This document shows positions 1 through 8,905 of a DNA stretch of 64,000 nucleotides, piece by piece (within the stretch, counting starts at the first letter, position 1; each line of letters starts with the position of its first letter). The DNA is taken from contig CAZEWN010000003.1 in assembly GCA_964516135.1 (NCBI GenBank), positions 62,001 to 126,000 of the forward strand. The letters run 5' to 3'. The translations under genes were made by a program, and so were the position numbers. The notes below the pieces were generated by a model. The model had not been told where the DNA came from, made no database searches, and saw nothing but the letters and a program-made list of their open reading frames with translations. This DNA comes from 34-65-8 sp964516135 (lineage in GTDB: Bacteria; Pseudomonadota; Alphaproteobacteria; Sphingomonadales; Sphingomonadaceae).

Positions 1-458
1 GTGACCGGATCGTCGATGCTGGCGATGGCGCCGTCCTTGATCGCGGCGCCCAGCAGGGTCGAGGTGAAGCTCTTGGCGACCGAAAAGCTGGTCCAGCGCG
101 CTTCGGGTCCGAACGCCAGGCCGTACCGCTCGTAGCGGACCAGCCCGTCTTGCAGCACCATGATGCCCGCCGCCCCGCTGTCATCCAGATAGCGATCGAT
201 CTCTGCCGCCAGCGCGGGGGCGAACGGCGCGCCCACGGCCAGCACGCGCGGCGTCCGATCGGCCGTTACCTCGTGCCCGGCAAAATAATCCTCCATCCGC
301 CGGAAACGATCGGTGCGGGTGGGATTGTCCCAGAACAACACCTGAAGCTGTTCGACCGGCAATTGCGTTGTCGGCTGCGTCAGGCGCACCTGGCTGCCTT
401 GGGGCACCATGCAGCCAGCCAGCGCGCACAACCCGATCGAAATGAGAAGCGCCCGCAT
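1..458 (-). CDS. beta-lactamase-family serine hydrolase, lipoprotein (3' end outside window)
   Basis: The visible 152 residues begin with a lipoprotein signal ending in the lipobox LAGC, so the protein is probably anchored in the outer or inner membrane. At about residues 127-133 comes SFSVAKS, the SxxK catalytic motif of class C beta-lactamase, esterase and D-alanyl carboxypeptidase-like hydrolases. The preceding segment, with VLQDGLVRYERYG, is typical of the strand leading to the active-site serine in this family. The gene reads leftward and leaves the window before the YxN and HxG motifs, so the substrate cannot be guessed. The ATG at 458 is chosen because it gives the lipoprotein signal. 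It lies just downstream of the methyltransferase gene on the same strand. Confidence 0.8.
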   Translation of the reverse strand, partial: MRALLISIGLCALAGCMVPQGSQVRLTQPTTQLPVEQLQVLFWDNPTRTDRFRRMEDYFAGHEVTADRTPRVLAVGAPFAPALAAEIDRYLDDSGAAGIMVLQDGLVRYERYGLAFGPEARWTSFSVAKSFTSTLLGAAIKDGAIASIDDPV

Positions 459-475
459 TTCCCCTCCCTATGCTG

Positions 476-1711
476 TTATTTTACAAGCGTAACTTGATGT
501 ACGTCGATGCCTCCGCCGCGAAACCCGCCTTCGCAGTACATCAGATAGTACCGCCAGAGACGCTGAAACCGCTGATCGAAACCTGCGGGCAAGGTCCCCG
601 CATTTGCCGCGGCATCGAAGTTTTTCCGCCAAGCCGCTAACGTAACAGCATAATCCTGGCCAAAGCTTTCCTCGTCCTGCCAACGCAAACCGCGTTCCCC
701 GGCAAGGCGGCGGAACTCGCTGGTGCGAATCAGGAGACCACCCGGGAAGATGTAGGCCTGGATAAAATCAGCACTGCGGGCATATGCGTCGAACAGCGTG
801 TCCTTCATCGAAATATACTGGATCGCTGCCCGTCCGCCCGGCTTCAGATTGCGCGCGATGCAATCCATGAACTCGGGCCAGTATTCCCGTCCCAGCGCCT
901 CGACCATCTCGACGCTGACGATCGCGTCGTAGCTGCCATGCGTGTCGCGGTAGTCCTGCCTGCGAAAGTCAATCGCGGGATCCTGCCGCGCGCGGGCCCA
1001 GGCAAGCTGTTCGTCCGAGAGGCTGATCGCGGTGACTTGCGTGGCATAACGCTGAAAGTGCCCGGCCAGGCCGCCCCAGCCGCAGCCGATTTCGAGTAGC
1101 GTTTCAGGCGTACCGAGCCGCTCCGCCAGCCGTTCCCACTTGCGCTGCTGAGCGGCTTCGAGCGTCACCCCTTCGGTTCGATAGCCGGAAGAATAGCTCA
1201 TCGTCGGATCGAGCCATGCTTCGTAGAAATCGTTGCCGAGATCGTAGTGCGCGTGGATGTTACGTGCCGCGCCGCTGCGCGAATTGCGGTTAAGCCAATG
1301 TGCGAACCGGGCGGCCCAGCGGAACGGACCATGGGCGCGACCAGTGTCGCCCAGCGTCTCCCCATTGGCCATGAACAGCGCGAACACCGGCACCGGATCG
1401 GGGCTGTCCCACTCGCCCGCCTCCCATCCCTGATACCAGCCAATCGAACCATTGGTGGCCAGCCGTACCAGCGCGCGCCAATCACGAATGTAGACTTCGG
1501 CATCAAATCCCGCCGCGCGGCCACCCAGCAGCCGGGTCGTGCCATCGGGCAGGTGCCCGGTGATCGACCCGGTCGCTAATCCGGCGTCGATCCGGTCCAG
1601 CACCTTGTGGAAACCGGGCGCGATCATGCGCGCGAGGTGGCCCGGGCGCCGCTCGAACCGCGCCGCGCCGGCGAGCAGGTCGCCGCCCCTGTCGAACCCC
1701 AGTACCGTCAT
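476..1711 (-). CDS. cfa: cyclopropane-fatty-acyl-phospholipid synthase family SAM methyltransferase
   Basis: SAM-dependent methyltransferase of the CFA synthase (mycolic acid cyclopropane synthase) family, which methylenates double bonds of phospholipid acyl chains at the membrane. The HAHYDLGNDFYEAWLD segment and the SAM-binding loop LEIGCGWGG are both present, followed by the family's C-terminal half with YCEGGFRGGGID. An in-frame ATG at 1747 would add twelve residues. I prefer the ATG at 1711 because AGGGGCAGG lies just upstream and because the extension would begin at the very end of the photolyase gene. It follows the photolyase gene with a gap of about 40 bases on the same strand and is probably co-transcribed. 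The exact product (cyclopropane or other modified fatty acid) cannot be read from sequence. Confidence 0.88.
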   Translation of the reverse strand: MTVLGFDRGGDLLAGAARFERRPGHLARMIAPGFHKVLDRIDAGLATGSITGHLPDGTTRLLGGRAAGFDAEVYIRDWRALVRLATNGSIGWYQGWEAGEWDSPDPVPVFALFMANGETLGDTGRAHGPFRWAARFAHWLNRNSRSGAARNIHAHYDLGNDFYEAWLDPTMSYSSGYRTEGVTLEAAQQRKWERLAERLGTPETLLEIGCGWGGLAGHFQRYATQVTAISLSDEQLAWARARQDPAIDFRRQDYRDTHGSYDAIVSVEMVEALGREYWPEFMDCIARNLKPGGRAAIQYISMKDTLFDAYARSADFIQAYIFPGGLLIRTSEFRRLAGERGLRWQDEESFGQDYAVTLAAWRKNFDAAANAGTLPAGFDQRFQRLWRYYLMYCEGGFRGGGIDVHQVTLVK

Positions 1712-1751
1712 GCCTGCCCCTATGCTCTCGCCCGCTTGCGCGGGCAAGCGC

Positions 1752-3125
1752 CTAGCTTTTCATGGTCTTGTAGGCTGCCAACGCACGCTCGCGCGCCTCC
1801 TTGTGGCCGATGATTCGCGCGGGATACTGCCCCCGCCTGCCATCGGGCGGGTCGTGGATTTCGGCAGCGGAAAGGTGGGCAAGTTCGGGCACGTATTCGC
1901 GGATGTAGCCCGCTGCATCGAACTTCTCGCTCTGAGTAAGCGGAGCCATGATCCGCACGAACATGTTACTGTCCACCCCCGTCCCCGCGACCCACTGCCA
2001 GTTGACCGCGTTGGAAGCGAGGTCGGCATCGACCAGCGTGTCCCAGAACCATCGTTCGCCCACGCGCCAGTCGATCAGCAAGTGCTTGATCAGGAACGAT
2101 GCGGCGATCATCCGCACGCGGTTGTGCATCCAGCCGGTCTCCCAAAGCTGGCGCATTCCGGCATCGACAATCGGATAGCCGGTCTGACCCCGCTGCCACG
2201 CCTTCAGGTCAGCGGCTGCCTCGCCCGCGTGATCGCGCCATCTCAGCCTGCCGAAATCGCGATAGCTCTGGGTCGCGTAATCCGGTGTCTCGCAGATCAC
2301 ATTGGCGGCATAGTCGCGCCAGATCAGTTCCTTCTCGAAAGTCTTCCAGCCCTGCCCGCGCTTCGATGCCAGGTGATGCCATATCTGCACCGGCGAAATC
2401 TCGCCCCAGTGCAAGTGCGGCGACAGGCGGGAGGAGCCGTCGATCGACGGCAGATTGCGCGCGCGATCATAATCCGCGACATGATCGTCCCACCATTCGA
2501 GCCTGTCGTGCGCGGCCGCTTCGCCCACCTCCCAAAAATCGCGCATCCCGCCGGACCAGTCGGGTCTTGCCGGGAGCAGGTTCCAGTGAGCGAGATCATC
2601 ACTGGAAGGCCACGTGGCGGGCGCGGGCAGCGCCTCGGGCTCGGGCAGCGGCTCGCGCGGTGGGAGCTGGTCGAGCGTCGCCTTCGCGAAGGGCGTGTAG
2701 ATCTTGTACGGGGTGCCCCCGCCGGTCGTTACTGAGCCCGGCGCAAGCAGGTAGTTGCCGTCATGCAGGCACAGTTCCAGCTGGTCCTTGAGCCGCCCTT
2801 GGGCCTTCCTCCACCACGGCTCGTAATGCCGGTTCGCGTGAATGCAACGCGCGCCCAGTTCGTCTGCCACCTTCGCAAGTTCCTCCACCGCGTCACCACG
2901 GCGCAGGATCAGCTTCGAACCATGTTTGCGAAGCGCATCGGTAAGGCTTTGCAGCGAGTTGTGCAGCCACCACCGGCTCGCGCCGCCATAGGCATGATCG
3001 CCCGCCGCCGTATCATCGAGCACGAATACCGGCACCACCGGCCCGGCCTGGGCGGCATGGAAAAGGGCGGGGTTATCGGCGAGGCGCAGGTCGCGCCGCA
3101 GCCACACGATTTGTGGAGATGCCAT
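1752..3125 (-). CDS. phrB: deoxyribodipyrimidine photolyase
   Basis: FAD-dependent enzyme that splits UV-induced cyclobutane pyrimidine dimers with light energy. At 457 residues it has the full class I length. The N-terminal Rossmann antenna domain opens with VWLRRDLRLADNPAL, and the C-terminal FAD domain carries TGYPIVDAGMRQL, WMHNRVRM and the NWQWVAGTG segment that lines the active site. It could in principle be a cryptochrome-like protein, but the intact motifs fit a CPD photolyase. It is divergent from the PAP2 gene, with about 40 bases between the starts, so both promoters must be compact or overlapping. Confidence 0.95.
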   Translation of the reverse strand: MASPQIVWLRRDLRLADNPALFHAAQAGPVVPVFVLDDTAAGDHAYGGASRWWLHNSLQSLTDALRKHGSKLILRRGDAVEELAKVADELGARCIHANRHYEPWWRKAQGRLKDQLELCLHDGNYLLAPGSVTTGGGTPYKIYTPFAKATLDQLPPREPLPEPEALPAPATWPSSDDLAHWNLLPARPDWSGGMRDFWEVGEAAAHDRLEWWDDHVADYDRARNLPSIDGSSRLSPHLHWGEISPVQIWHHLASKRGQGWKTFEKELIWRDYAANVICETPDYATQSYRDFGRLRWRDHAGEAAADLKAWQRGQTGYPIVDAGMRQLWETGWMHNRVRMIAASFLIKHLLIDWRVGERWFWDTLVDADLASNAVNWQWVAGTGVDSNMFVRIMAPLTQSEKFDAAGYIREYVPELAHLSAAEIHDPPDGRRGQYPARIIGHKEARERALAAYKTMKS

Positions 3126-3166
3126 GGTCGCGGAACCCTATTGACTGATGTTATGTTCCTCAAGCC

Positions 3167-3943
3167 ATGAGCGACCTGATCCGCAATCCCCATCACCTGC
3201 CGCCCGAGCCGATTTACCTACCGGCACGTGGATTTATCATTGACCGGCGCAAGGCGCTGATCGCGGCAATGGTATGCTGGGCGGCATTCGGCGCCGTTGT
3301 GTGGCTGGTTACGAACGACCGCGCAGGTTGGTTCGACGAGCCCGGACTTCTGGCCGCTCGAACCGGCGAAGGACGCGACTTCGCGGGCAATGCGCTGGTG
3401 CTGGAGATCGTGCGCGACATCACGGCGCTGGGCGGCGTATTCCTCAGAAACCTGTTCGCGGTCGGCGCCGTGGTAGCGCTGCTGTTCCTGCGACTGCGGC
3501 GCGAGGCGGTGCTCTTCGCTATGACCGTGGCGCTGGGCTGGATGGTCAATACCTCGGCTAAGTACCTCGTCGGGCGCGAGCGGCCACAGATCGTGCCGCA
3601 TTTGATGGAAGCGGGCGGCGAGAGCTTCCCCTCGGGTCATAGTTTCAACGCGGCGGTGGTATACATCGCGATGGCGCTCGCGTTCGCCGCGATCAGTCGG
3701 CGCCACTCGGTCCGCTACACCGTAATCGCCGCCGCGATGGTGGTGAGCGCGATGGTCGCATGGAGCCGGGTTCTGCTGGGCGTGCATTTTCCCAGCGATG
3801 TGGTGGCCGGTTGGCTCGGAGGCGCTGGCTGGGCGTTCCTGGCGGCGGCGCTGCTCTATTCGCCTGCCAAGGCGGCGGCGGAAGGTGTGCAAGTGCCATC
3901 GGGCAACGAAACGCTGAACCGGCCGCGCGACAACGGATCATAG
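3167..3943 (+). CDS. PAP2-family membrane phosphatase
   Basis: Integral membrane phosphatase of the type 2 phosphatidic acid phosphatase superfamily, 258 residues with several hydrophobic segments. The three signature motifs are present in order: KYLVGRERP (KxxxxxxRP), PSGHSFN (PSGH) and SRVLLGVHFPSD (SRxxxxxHxxxD), so the active site on the periplasmic face should be complete. Possible substrates are phosphatidic acid, undecaprenyl diphosphate or another lipid phosphate; the sequence does not decide. Its 3' end overlaps the convergent YdjM-like gene by 88 bases (3856-3943), an unusually long overlap. Confidence 0.9.
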   Translation: MSDLIRNPHHLPPEPIYLPARGFIIDRRKALIAAMVCWAAFGAVVWLVTNDRAGWFDEPGLLAARTGEGRDFAGNALVLEIVRDITALGGVFLRNLFAVGAVVALLFLRLRREAVLFAMTVALGWMVNTSAKYLVGRERPQIVPHLMEAGGESFPSGHSFNAAVVYIAMALAFAAISRRHSVRYTVIAAAMVVSAMVAWSRVLLGVHFPSDVVAGWLGGAGWAFLAAALLYSPAKAAAEGVQVPSGNETLNRPRDNGS

Positions 3944-4788
3944 AAGCGCGCATCCGTAAGCGTGAACGTGCCGTTTTCCTCCGGAACGACCATCGGGGTG
4001 CGCGACCAGAACATGAAGGCGTCGACCTGCGTGCTTGCCGCGCGCGCCTTCCCCAGATTGCAGCGGTCCAGGGGCACCCCCGGGAGAGTCACGCCCTCGA
4101 CAGCGTAAAGGCCATTTCCGCCCGTAATTACATCGCGGTCCAGCGACAGAAGGGGAGGCGGGCTGGCGATGACGATGTCACGGCCAGTCGGCGCATCCCC
4201 CGGCGTCGCTTCGGCCCGCCAGGTCACGGCTCCGTTCAGCCCAATATATGCGAGCGCCACGGCGATTGCGACTCGCGCGGGCCGCCGCCACTCCCCACCC
4301 CGCTTTTCCCTCGACAGCGAAAACCATGTCGCGAAGCCCATCAGTGCCCATAGCCACACGTCGATAATGAACAGCGTGTCGCCATAGGACCAGCGGCTCG
4401 AAAACGGCTCGAGCAAGCGGATGCCATAGACGTTGAGCCAGTCGAGCGCCGGGTGCGTCAGGCAGCCGATGAAGGCGAGCGCATAGAGCCAGCCGAAACG
4501 CACCGGCAGCCGCCCCTCGGGCCGCTTGCCACGCCGCGCCTGCCAGCGGTCGAAGCCATAAAGCAGCCCCGCCAGCACCAGCGGCAGCAGCACGAGAGCG
4601 GGCGGCCCGTGCGTGATCCCGCGGCGGAACCCCAGATGCTCGACACCCTCAAGCCAGAAGAAACACGCCGCGTCGACATCGGGCAGGTTCGCCCCGATGA
4701 TCAGCGCAGGCATCGCCAACCCCGTTTTCCGCTTGAGCCCCGCCTGCCCGATCAACGCCCCGACGAGGCTGTGTGTGAGGTTGTCCAT
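3856..4788 (-). CDS. YdjM/DUF457-family membrane-bound metal-dependent hydrolase
   Basis: The N-terminus MDNLTHSLVGALIGQAG and the downstream RRGITHGP motif are hallmarks of the DUF457 (YdjM) family of inner-membrane putative metal-dependent hydrolases. At 310 residues it has four or so hydrophobic segments in the first half, and a soluble C-terminal domain of about 130 residues. The conserved His and Asp residues (THS, NLPDVD, RRGITHG, HPALDWLN) would form the metal site. The biological substrate is unknown for the family. The 3' end overlaps the convergent PAP2 gene, so the last ~29 codons are antisense to it. Confidence 0.85.
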   Translation of the reverse strand: MDNLTHSLVGALIGQAGLKRKTGLAMPALIIGANLPDVDAACFFWLEGVEHLGFRRGITHGPPALVLLPLVLAGLLYGFDRWQARRGKRPEGRLPVRFGWLYALAFIGCLTHPALDWLNVYGIRLLEPFSSRWSYGDTLFIIDVWLWALMGFATWFSLSREKRGGEWRRPARVAIAVALAYIGLNGAVTWRAEATPGDAPTGRDIVIASPPPLLSLDRDVITGGNGLYAVEGVTLPGVPLDRCNLGKARAASTQVDAFMFWSRTPMVVPEENGTFTLTDARFYDPLSRGRFSVSLPDGTCTPSAAALAGE

Positions 4789-4810
4789 CTAGTGCTGAAG
4801 GTCGGACGAA

Positions 4811-5845
4811 CTAGGCCGGATGGCCGCCGTGGTCGTCGACGGTCCAGGTCTGACCCTTGCCGAGCAGCTTGGCGAGATTGGGTTCCTTGCCCTCGATCGC
4901 CAGGGTGCGTTCGGCGATCACGCCTTCCTCGAAGGTCGGGCGCGGGTCGTCGTAGAGGACGCCGAGCGCCATCGGGAATGGCCCGAACACCATTTCCACC
5001 AGCATGTGCGCGATGGCGCGGTTGGTCACGTCGTGGACGATCACCTTGGCTGCCTGCCAGTCGCCGTCAACGACATCGACCACTTCCAGCCGCAGCGTTT
5101 CGTGGTTGAGTGTGATGCCCTTGGCGCCATTCGCGAACAGCATCGGGTGGCCATCCTCGAGCCAGAGCTGACGCTCCTCCGCCCCCTTGGGCGCGGCAAA
5201 TTCCTCGAATACGTCCTTGTTGTAGACGATACAGTTCTGAAAAATCTCAATAAACGCCGCGCCCTTGTGGGCGTGGGCGGCCTTGAGCACGTCGGGCAGG
5301 TTCTTCGACACGTCGAACCCGCGCGCCACGAACCGCGCGCCCGCGCCGAGCGCGAAGGCGGCGGGCCGGATCGGGCGGTCGTAACTGCCGAGCGGGGTGG
5401 AGGGCGATTTCGTGCCCTCGCGGCTGGTCGGCGAGTACTGGCCCTTGGTCAGGCCGTAGATCTCGTTGTTGAACAACATGATCTGCATGTTCACGTTGCG
5501 GCGAAGAACATGCAGCAAGTGGTTGCCGCCGATCGACAATCCATCGCCGTCACCGGTCACCAGCCAGACGTCGAGATCCGGGTTGGCGAGCTTTACACCC
5601 GTCGCGATCGCCGGCGCGCGGCCGTGGATCGTGTGGAAGCCGTAGCTCTCGATATAATACGGAAACCGGCTCGAACAGCCGATCCCGCTGACGAACACAG
5701 TGTTCGCTGGATCGCTGCCCAGCATCGGCAGCGTGCGCTGCACCGCCTTGAGGATCGCGTAGTCGCCGCAGCCGGGGCACCACCGGACCTCCTGGTCGGT
5801 TTCCCAGTCCTTGAGCGTCGTCGTGATGGGGGTCATGTCGTTCAT
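4811..5845 (-). CDS. korB: 2-oxoacid:ferredoxin oxidoreductase, beta subunit
   Basis: Thiamine-diphosphate-binding beta subunit of a CoA-dependent 2-oxoacid:ferredoxin oxidoreductase, probably acting on 2-oxoglutarate. At 344 residues it shows RWCPGCGDYAIL near the N-terminus and the ThDP/Mg motif GDGDGLSIGGNHLLH, followed by NNEIYGLTKGQ. It pairs with the adjacent larger subunit; the ATG overlaps the stop of that gene by four bases (ATGA), which implies translational coupling. It reduces ferredoxin while making an acyl-CoA in the cytoplasm. Such KorAB enzymes in aerobic alphaproteobacteria run beside or instead of the NAD-linked dehydrogenase complex. Assignment to 2-oxoglutarate rather than pyruvate is inference from the two-subunit layout. 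Confidence 0.92.
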   Translation of the reverse strand: MNDMTPITTTLKDWETDQEVRWCPGCGDYAILKAVQRTLPMLGSDPANTVFVSGIGCSSRFPYYIESYGFHTIHGRAPAIATGVKLANPDLDVWLVTGDGDGLSIGGNHLLHVLRRNVNMQIMLFNNEIYGLTKGQYSPTSREGTKSPSTPLGSYDRPIRPAAFALGAGARFVARGFDVSKNLPDVLKAAHAHKGAAFIEIFQNCIVYNKDVFEEFAAPKGAEERQLWLEDGHPMLFANGAKGITLNHETLRLEVVDVVDGDWQAAKVIVHDVTNRAIAHMLVEMVFGPFPMALGVLYDDPRPTFEEGVIAERTLAIEGKEPNLAKLLGKGQTWTVDDHGGHPA

Positions 5846-7779
5846 TTCTCGACTCCCACGGGGTTGGGTAGCTGATGCTTGTTGGGCGGAACTTCGTCAC
5901 CCCCGGCATCGCCCGGCACGCCGTCGAAGTAGGTCGCGATGGCGGCCTCGATTTCTGCGATCGCGAAAGGCTGCCCGCTGGTCTTCGTCAACGGTTGGGC
6001 ATCGACCAGGAACTGGTCACGCAGCACCGTCTTGAACTGCCCCGTGTTCATCTCGGGCACGAGGATCTTGTCGAACCCGCGCAGCAGATCGCCCACGTTG
6101 CCGGGAAGTGGCCAGATGTGACGCACATGGATGTGGCTCACGTCCAGCCCCTTGCGGCGCGAGCGCTGCACCGCCTGATGGATCGGCCCGAAGGTCGAGC
6201 CCCAACCGACCACCGCGAGGCGGCCCGCGGAATCACCCAGACACACGTCCTGATCGGGGACTGATACGCCCAGCACCTTATCGCGGCGCGCGTCGGTCAT
6301 CGCCTGGTGGTTGGCGGGCGAATAGTCGATGTGGCCGGTGTCGACCGCTTTCTCGATCCCACCAATCCGGTGCATCAGGCCCGGCGTGCCCGGCTTGATC
6401 CATGGGCGCGCGCCCTTGCCGTCGCGCTTGAACGGCAGCAGCTTGTCGCCATCGTTCTTTTCTTCGAGGAACTCCGCCGGGAACGGCGCGAAGGTGGCCG
6501 GATCGGGCACTTTCCATGGTTCGGCGGCGTTGGCGATATAGCCGTCGGTCAGCAGCATGACCGGGGTCATGTGCTGGACCGCGATGCGGCACGCCTCGAT
6601 CGCGCACTCGAATGCATCGCCCGGGCTGCGCGCGGAAATGACCGGCATCGGCGCGTCGCCGTTGCGGCCATAGACCGCCTGGTACAGGTCGCTCTGCTCG
6701 GTCTTGGTCGGCAGACCGGTCGACGGCCCCCCGCGCTGCGAATTGACGATCACCAGCGGCAGTTCGGTCATGATCGCGAGGCCCATCGCCTCGCCCTTCA
6801 GCGCAATACCTGGGCCGGACGACGAGGTCACGCCGAGCGACCCGGCGTAGCTCGCCCCGATCGCGGCGCAGATCGCGGCGATTTCATCCTCGGCCTGGAA
6901 CGTGGTGACGCCGAATTCCTTCAGGCGCACCAGATGGTGCAGGATCGAGGACGCGGGCGTGATCGGATATCCGCCAAAGAACATCGGCAGGCTGGCAAGC
7001 TGCGCCCCAGCGACGAGGCCAAGGCTGACCGCCTCCGCCCCGGTAATCGTGCGATAGAGGCCCGGCTCGCTCTCCACCGGATCAACCTGAAGCTGACGCA
7101 ACGGGCCGGAAAGCTCCGCCGTTTCGCCGAAGGCGTGCCCTGCATCGAGCGCGGCGATGTTGGCGTCGGCGAGTTCCGGCTTGCCCTTGAACTTGGCGCG
7201 CAGCCAGTCGTGGATCGGCGCGCGGCGACGGCCGAACATCCACATGGCGAGGCCCAGCGTCCACATGTTCTTGCACCGCAGTGCGTCCTTGTTGCCGAGG
7301 CCGAACGGCTTCACCGCCTCAATCGTATGCGCGCTGATGTCAAAAGCGAGCAGGTCCCACCTGGCGAGGCTTCCATCCTCGAGCGGGTTGGCGTCGTACT
7401 TCGCCTTTTCGAGGTTGCGCTTGGTGAACTCGCCCGTGTCGGCGATGATCAGCCCGCCGGGTTTCAGCGCCTCGACATTGGTCTTGAGCGCGGCGGGGTT
7501 CATCGCCACCAGCACGTCGGGCGCATCGCCCGCGGTATTTATCTCGCGGCTGCCGAAATTGATCTGGAAGGCGGAAACGCCGAACAGCGTGCCCTGCGGC
7601 GCGCGGATTTCGGCAGGGAAATCTGGAAAGGTGGCGAGGTCGTTGCCCGCCAGCGCGGTCGACAGGGTGAACTGCCCGCCGGTCAGTTGCATTCCATCAC
7701 CGGAATCCCCTGCGAAGCGGACGACGATGGATTCAGGGTGTTCCGCCTGGGGCGGTGCGTCGGCGACCTGCGTGGCCAT
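5842..7779 (-). CDS. korA: 2-oxoacid:ferredoxin oxidoreductase, alpha (gamma-alpha fusion) subunit
   Basis: At 645 residues this is the fused form in which an N-terminal gamma domain (about residues 20-190, starting with VRFAGDSGDGMQLTGG) is joined to the alpha domain. The alpha part carries GGYPITPASSILHHL and SSGPGIALKGEAMGLA, typical of the KorA/PorA core. With the beta subunit it forms the two-subunit enzyme that oxidises a 2-oxoacid to acyl-CoA with ferredoxin as acceptor. The gene is first in the korAB operon. A divergent esterase gene begins 172 bases upstream, and a hairpin lies in between. Confidence 0.93.
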   Translation of the reverse strand: MATQVADAPPQAEHPESIVVRFAGDSGDGMQLTGGQFTLSTALAGNDLATFPDFPAEIRAPQGTLFGVSAFQINFGSREINTAGDAPDVLVAMNPAALKTNVEALKPGGLIIADTGEFTKRNLEKAKYDANPLEDGSLARWDLLAFDISAHTIEAVKPFGLGNKDALRCKNMWTLGLAMWMFGRRRAPIHDWLRAKFKGKPELADANIAALDAGHAFGETAELSGPLRQLQVDPVESEPGLYRTITGAEAVSLGLVAGAQLASLPMFFGGYPITPASSILHHLVRLKEFGVTTFQAEDEIAAICAAIGASYAGSLGVTSSSGPGIALKGEAMGLAIMTELPLVIVNSQRGGPSTGLPTKTEQSDLYQAVYGRNGDAPMPVISARSPGDAFECAIEACRIAVQHMTPVMLLTDGYIANAAEPWKVPDPATFAPFPAEFLEEKNDGDKLLPFKRDGKGARPWIKPGTPGLMHRIGGIEKAVDTGHIDYSPANHQAMTDARRDKVLGVSVPDQDVCLGDSAGRLAVVGWGSTFGPIHQAVQRSRRKGLDVSHIHVRHIWPLPGNVGDLLRGFDKILVPEMNTGQFKTVLRDQFLVDAQPLTKTSGQPFAIAEIEAAIATYFDGVPGDAGGDEVPPNKHQLPNPVGVEK

Positions 7780-7899
7780 TTGAATTCCTTCGCGCCATCG
7801 GTTTGGCGCATTATTTTCCGGGTGGGCGGCAACTATGCCTCGCCCTCCCCTCCCGCAATGAAGTTTTTCTCCCGCTCTGACAAAAAGTCGAGTGGAAAA

Positions 7900-7923
7900 G
7901 CGGACCTGCTGGGCTAGGTCCGC
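7900..7923. promoter_or_regulatory. perfect 8-bp inverted repeat in the korA/esterase intergenic region
   Basis: GCGGACCT and AGGTCCGC form a perfect 8-bp stem with an 8-base loop, ending 28 bases before the esterase ATG. It lies between two divergent genes, so it is unlikely to be a terminator for either, although TTTT follows it on the minus strand. An operator or a 5'-leader hairpin are the alternatives. Confidence 0.4.
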
Positions 7924-7951
7924 ATTCGAAACGGTTTGCGGAAAGGGGTCA

Positions 7952-8905
7952 ATGGCGGATCACGAACACAACGTGCGCGAGGACGTGCGCGGTTTCCTCG
8001 ACATGCTCGCGCAGATGGGCGGCGTCGGAGTGGAGCAGGTCGGTGCGGTCGTCGGGCGCGAACAGATGCGCGCGCTTGGCGCGCTCGCCGAAGCCGCCGC
8101 GCACGAACTGGCGGTGATCCGCGACCTCGAATGCCCGGGCCCGGCTGCCCCGATCCCGCTGCGGCTGTATGACACGCGCGAAAGCCGTGCGGCGGGACCA
8201 TGCGTGATGTTCATCCACGGCGGGGGATTCGTGATCGGCGATCTCGACGTGTACCATGCCGTCTGCACCGAGATTGCGCGTCAGCTCGACCTGCCGGTGG
8301 TATCGGTTGACTATCGCCTCGCCCCTGAACACCCCTTCCCCGCCGCCCCGGACGATTGCGAGGCCGCGGCGCGCTGGATCGCCGGATCGCCGGCCACCTT
8401 GGGACGCCAGGTGACCGGCCTCGTCATCACCGGCGACAGCGCAGGCGGCAACCTGACGATCGTCACCACCAACCAGCTGGCGCGCGATCCCGCCGCCGTT
8501 CCGGTGCTGGTCCAGGCACCGATCTATCCCGTGGCCGACGACGTGCGCGAGCATTCGAGCCTGCGGAGCTTCGCCGAAGGGTTCCTGCTCACCGCGGCAT
8601 CGATGGCCTGGTTTACCGAACAGTACGGCGGCGACCCGTCGGACCCCCGCCATACCCCGATGGTGGGCGATTGCCGAAATACGCCCCCCACCGTGATCTG
8701 CACCGCCGGGCTCGATCCCTTGCGCGATTCGGGGCGTAATTACGCCGCGCATCTCATCCAGCTGGGCACCGACGTGACCTATCTCGAATTTCCGGGCATC
8801 ATCCACGGTTTTATCACGCTGAGGAAGGCGCTGCCGAGCGGACAGACCGATCTCGATGCATTCCTTGCGGCGATCAGGTGCACATTGGAACGGGTGGCGC
8901 GATGA
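7952..8905 (+). CDS. alpha/beta hydrolase, hormone-sensitive-lipase (HSL) type esterase
   Basis: Carboxylesterase of the HSL family, about 317 residues from the ATG at 7952. This start is preferred over an upstream in-frame one because GAAAGGGG sits just before it. The oxyanion-hole motif HGGGFVIGD and the nucleophile elbow TGDSAGGNL are clear. Asp and His of the triad fit DPLRDSG and GIIHGF near the C-terminus. It has no signal peptide and should be cytoplasmic, acting on short-chain esters. Its stop overlaps the start of the Nudix gene by four bases (ATGA), so the two are co-translated. Confidence 0.9.
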   Translation: MADHEHNVREDVRGFLDMLAQMGGVGVEQVGAVVGREQMRALGALAEAAAHELAVIRDLECPGPAAPIPLRLYDTRESRAAGPCVMFIHGGGFVIGDLDVYHAVCTEIARQLDLPVVSVDYRLAPEHPFPAAPDDCEAAARWIAGSPATLGRQVTGLVITGDSAGGNLTIVTTNQLARDPAAVPVLVQAPIYPVADDVREHSSLRSFAEGFLLTAASMAWFTEQYGGDPSDPRHTPMVGDCRNTPPTVICTAGLDPLRDSGRNYAAHLIQLGTDVTYLEFPGIIHGFITLRKALPSGQTDLDAFLAAIRCTLERVAR

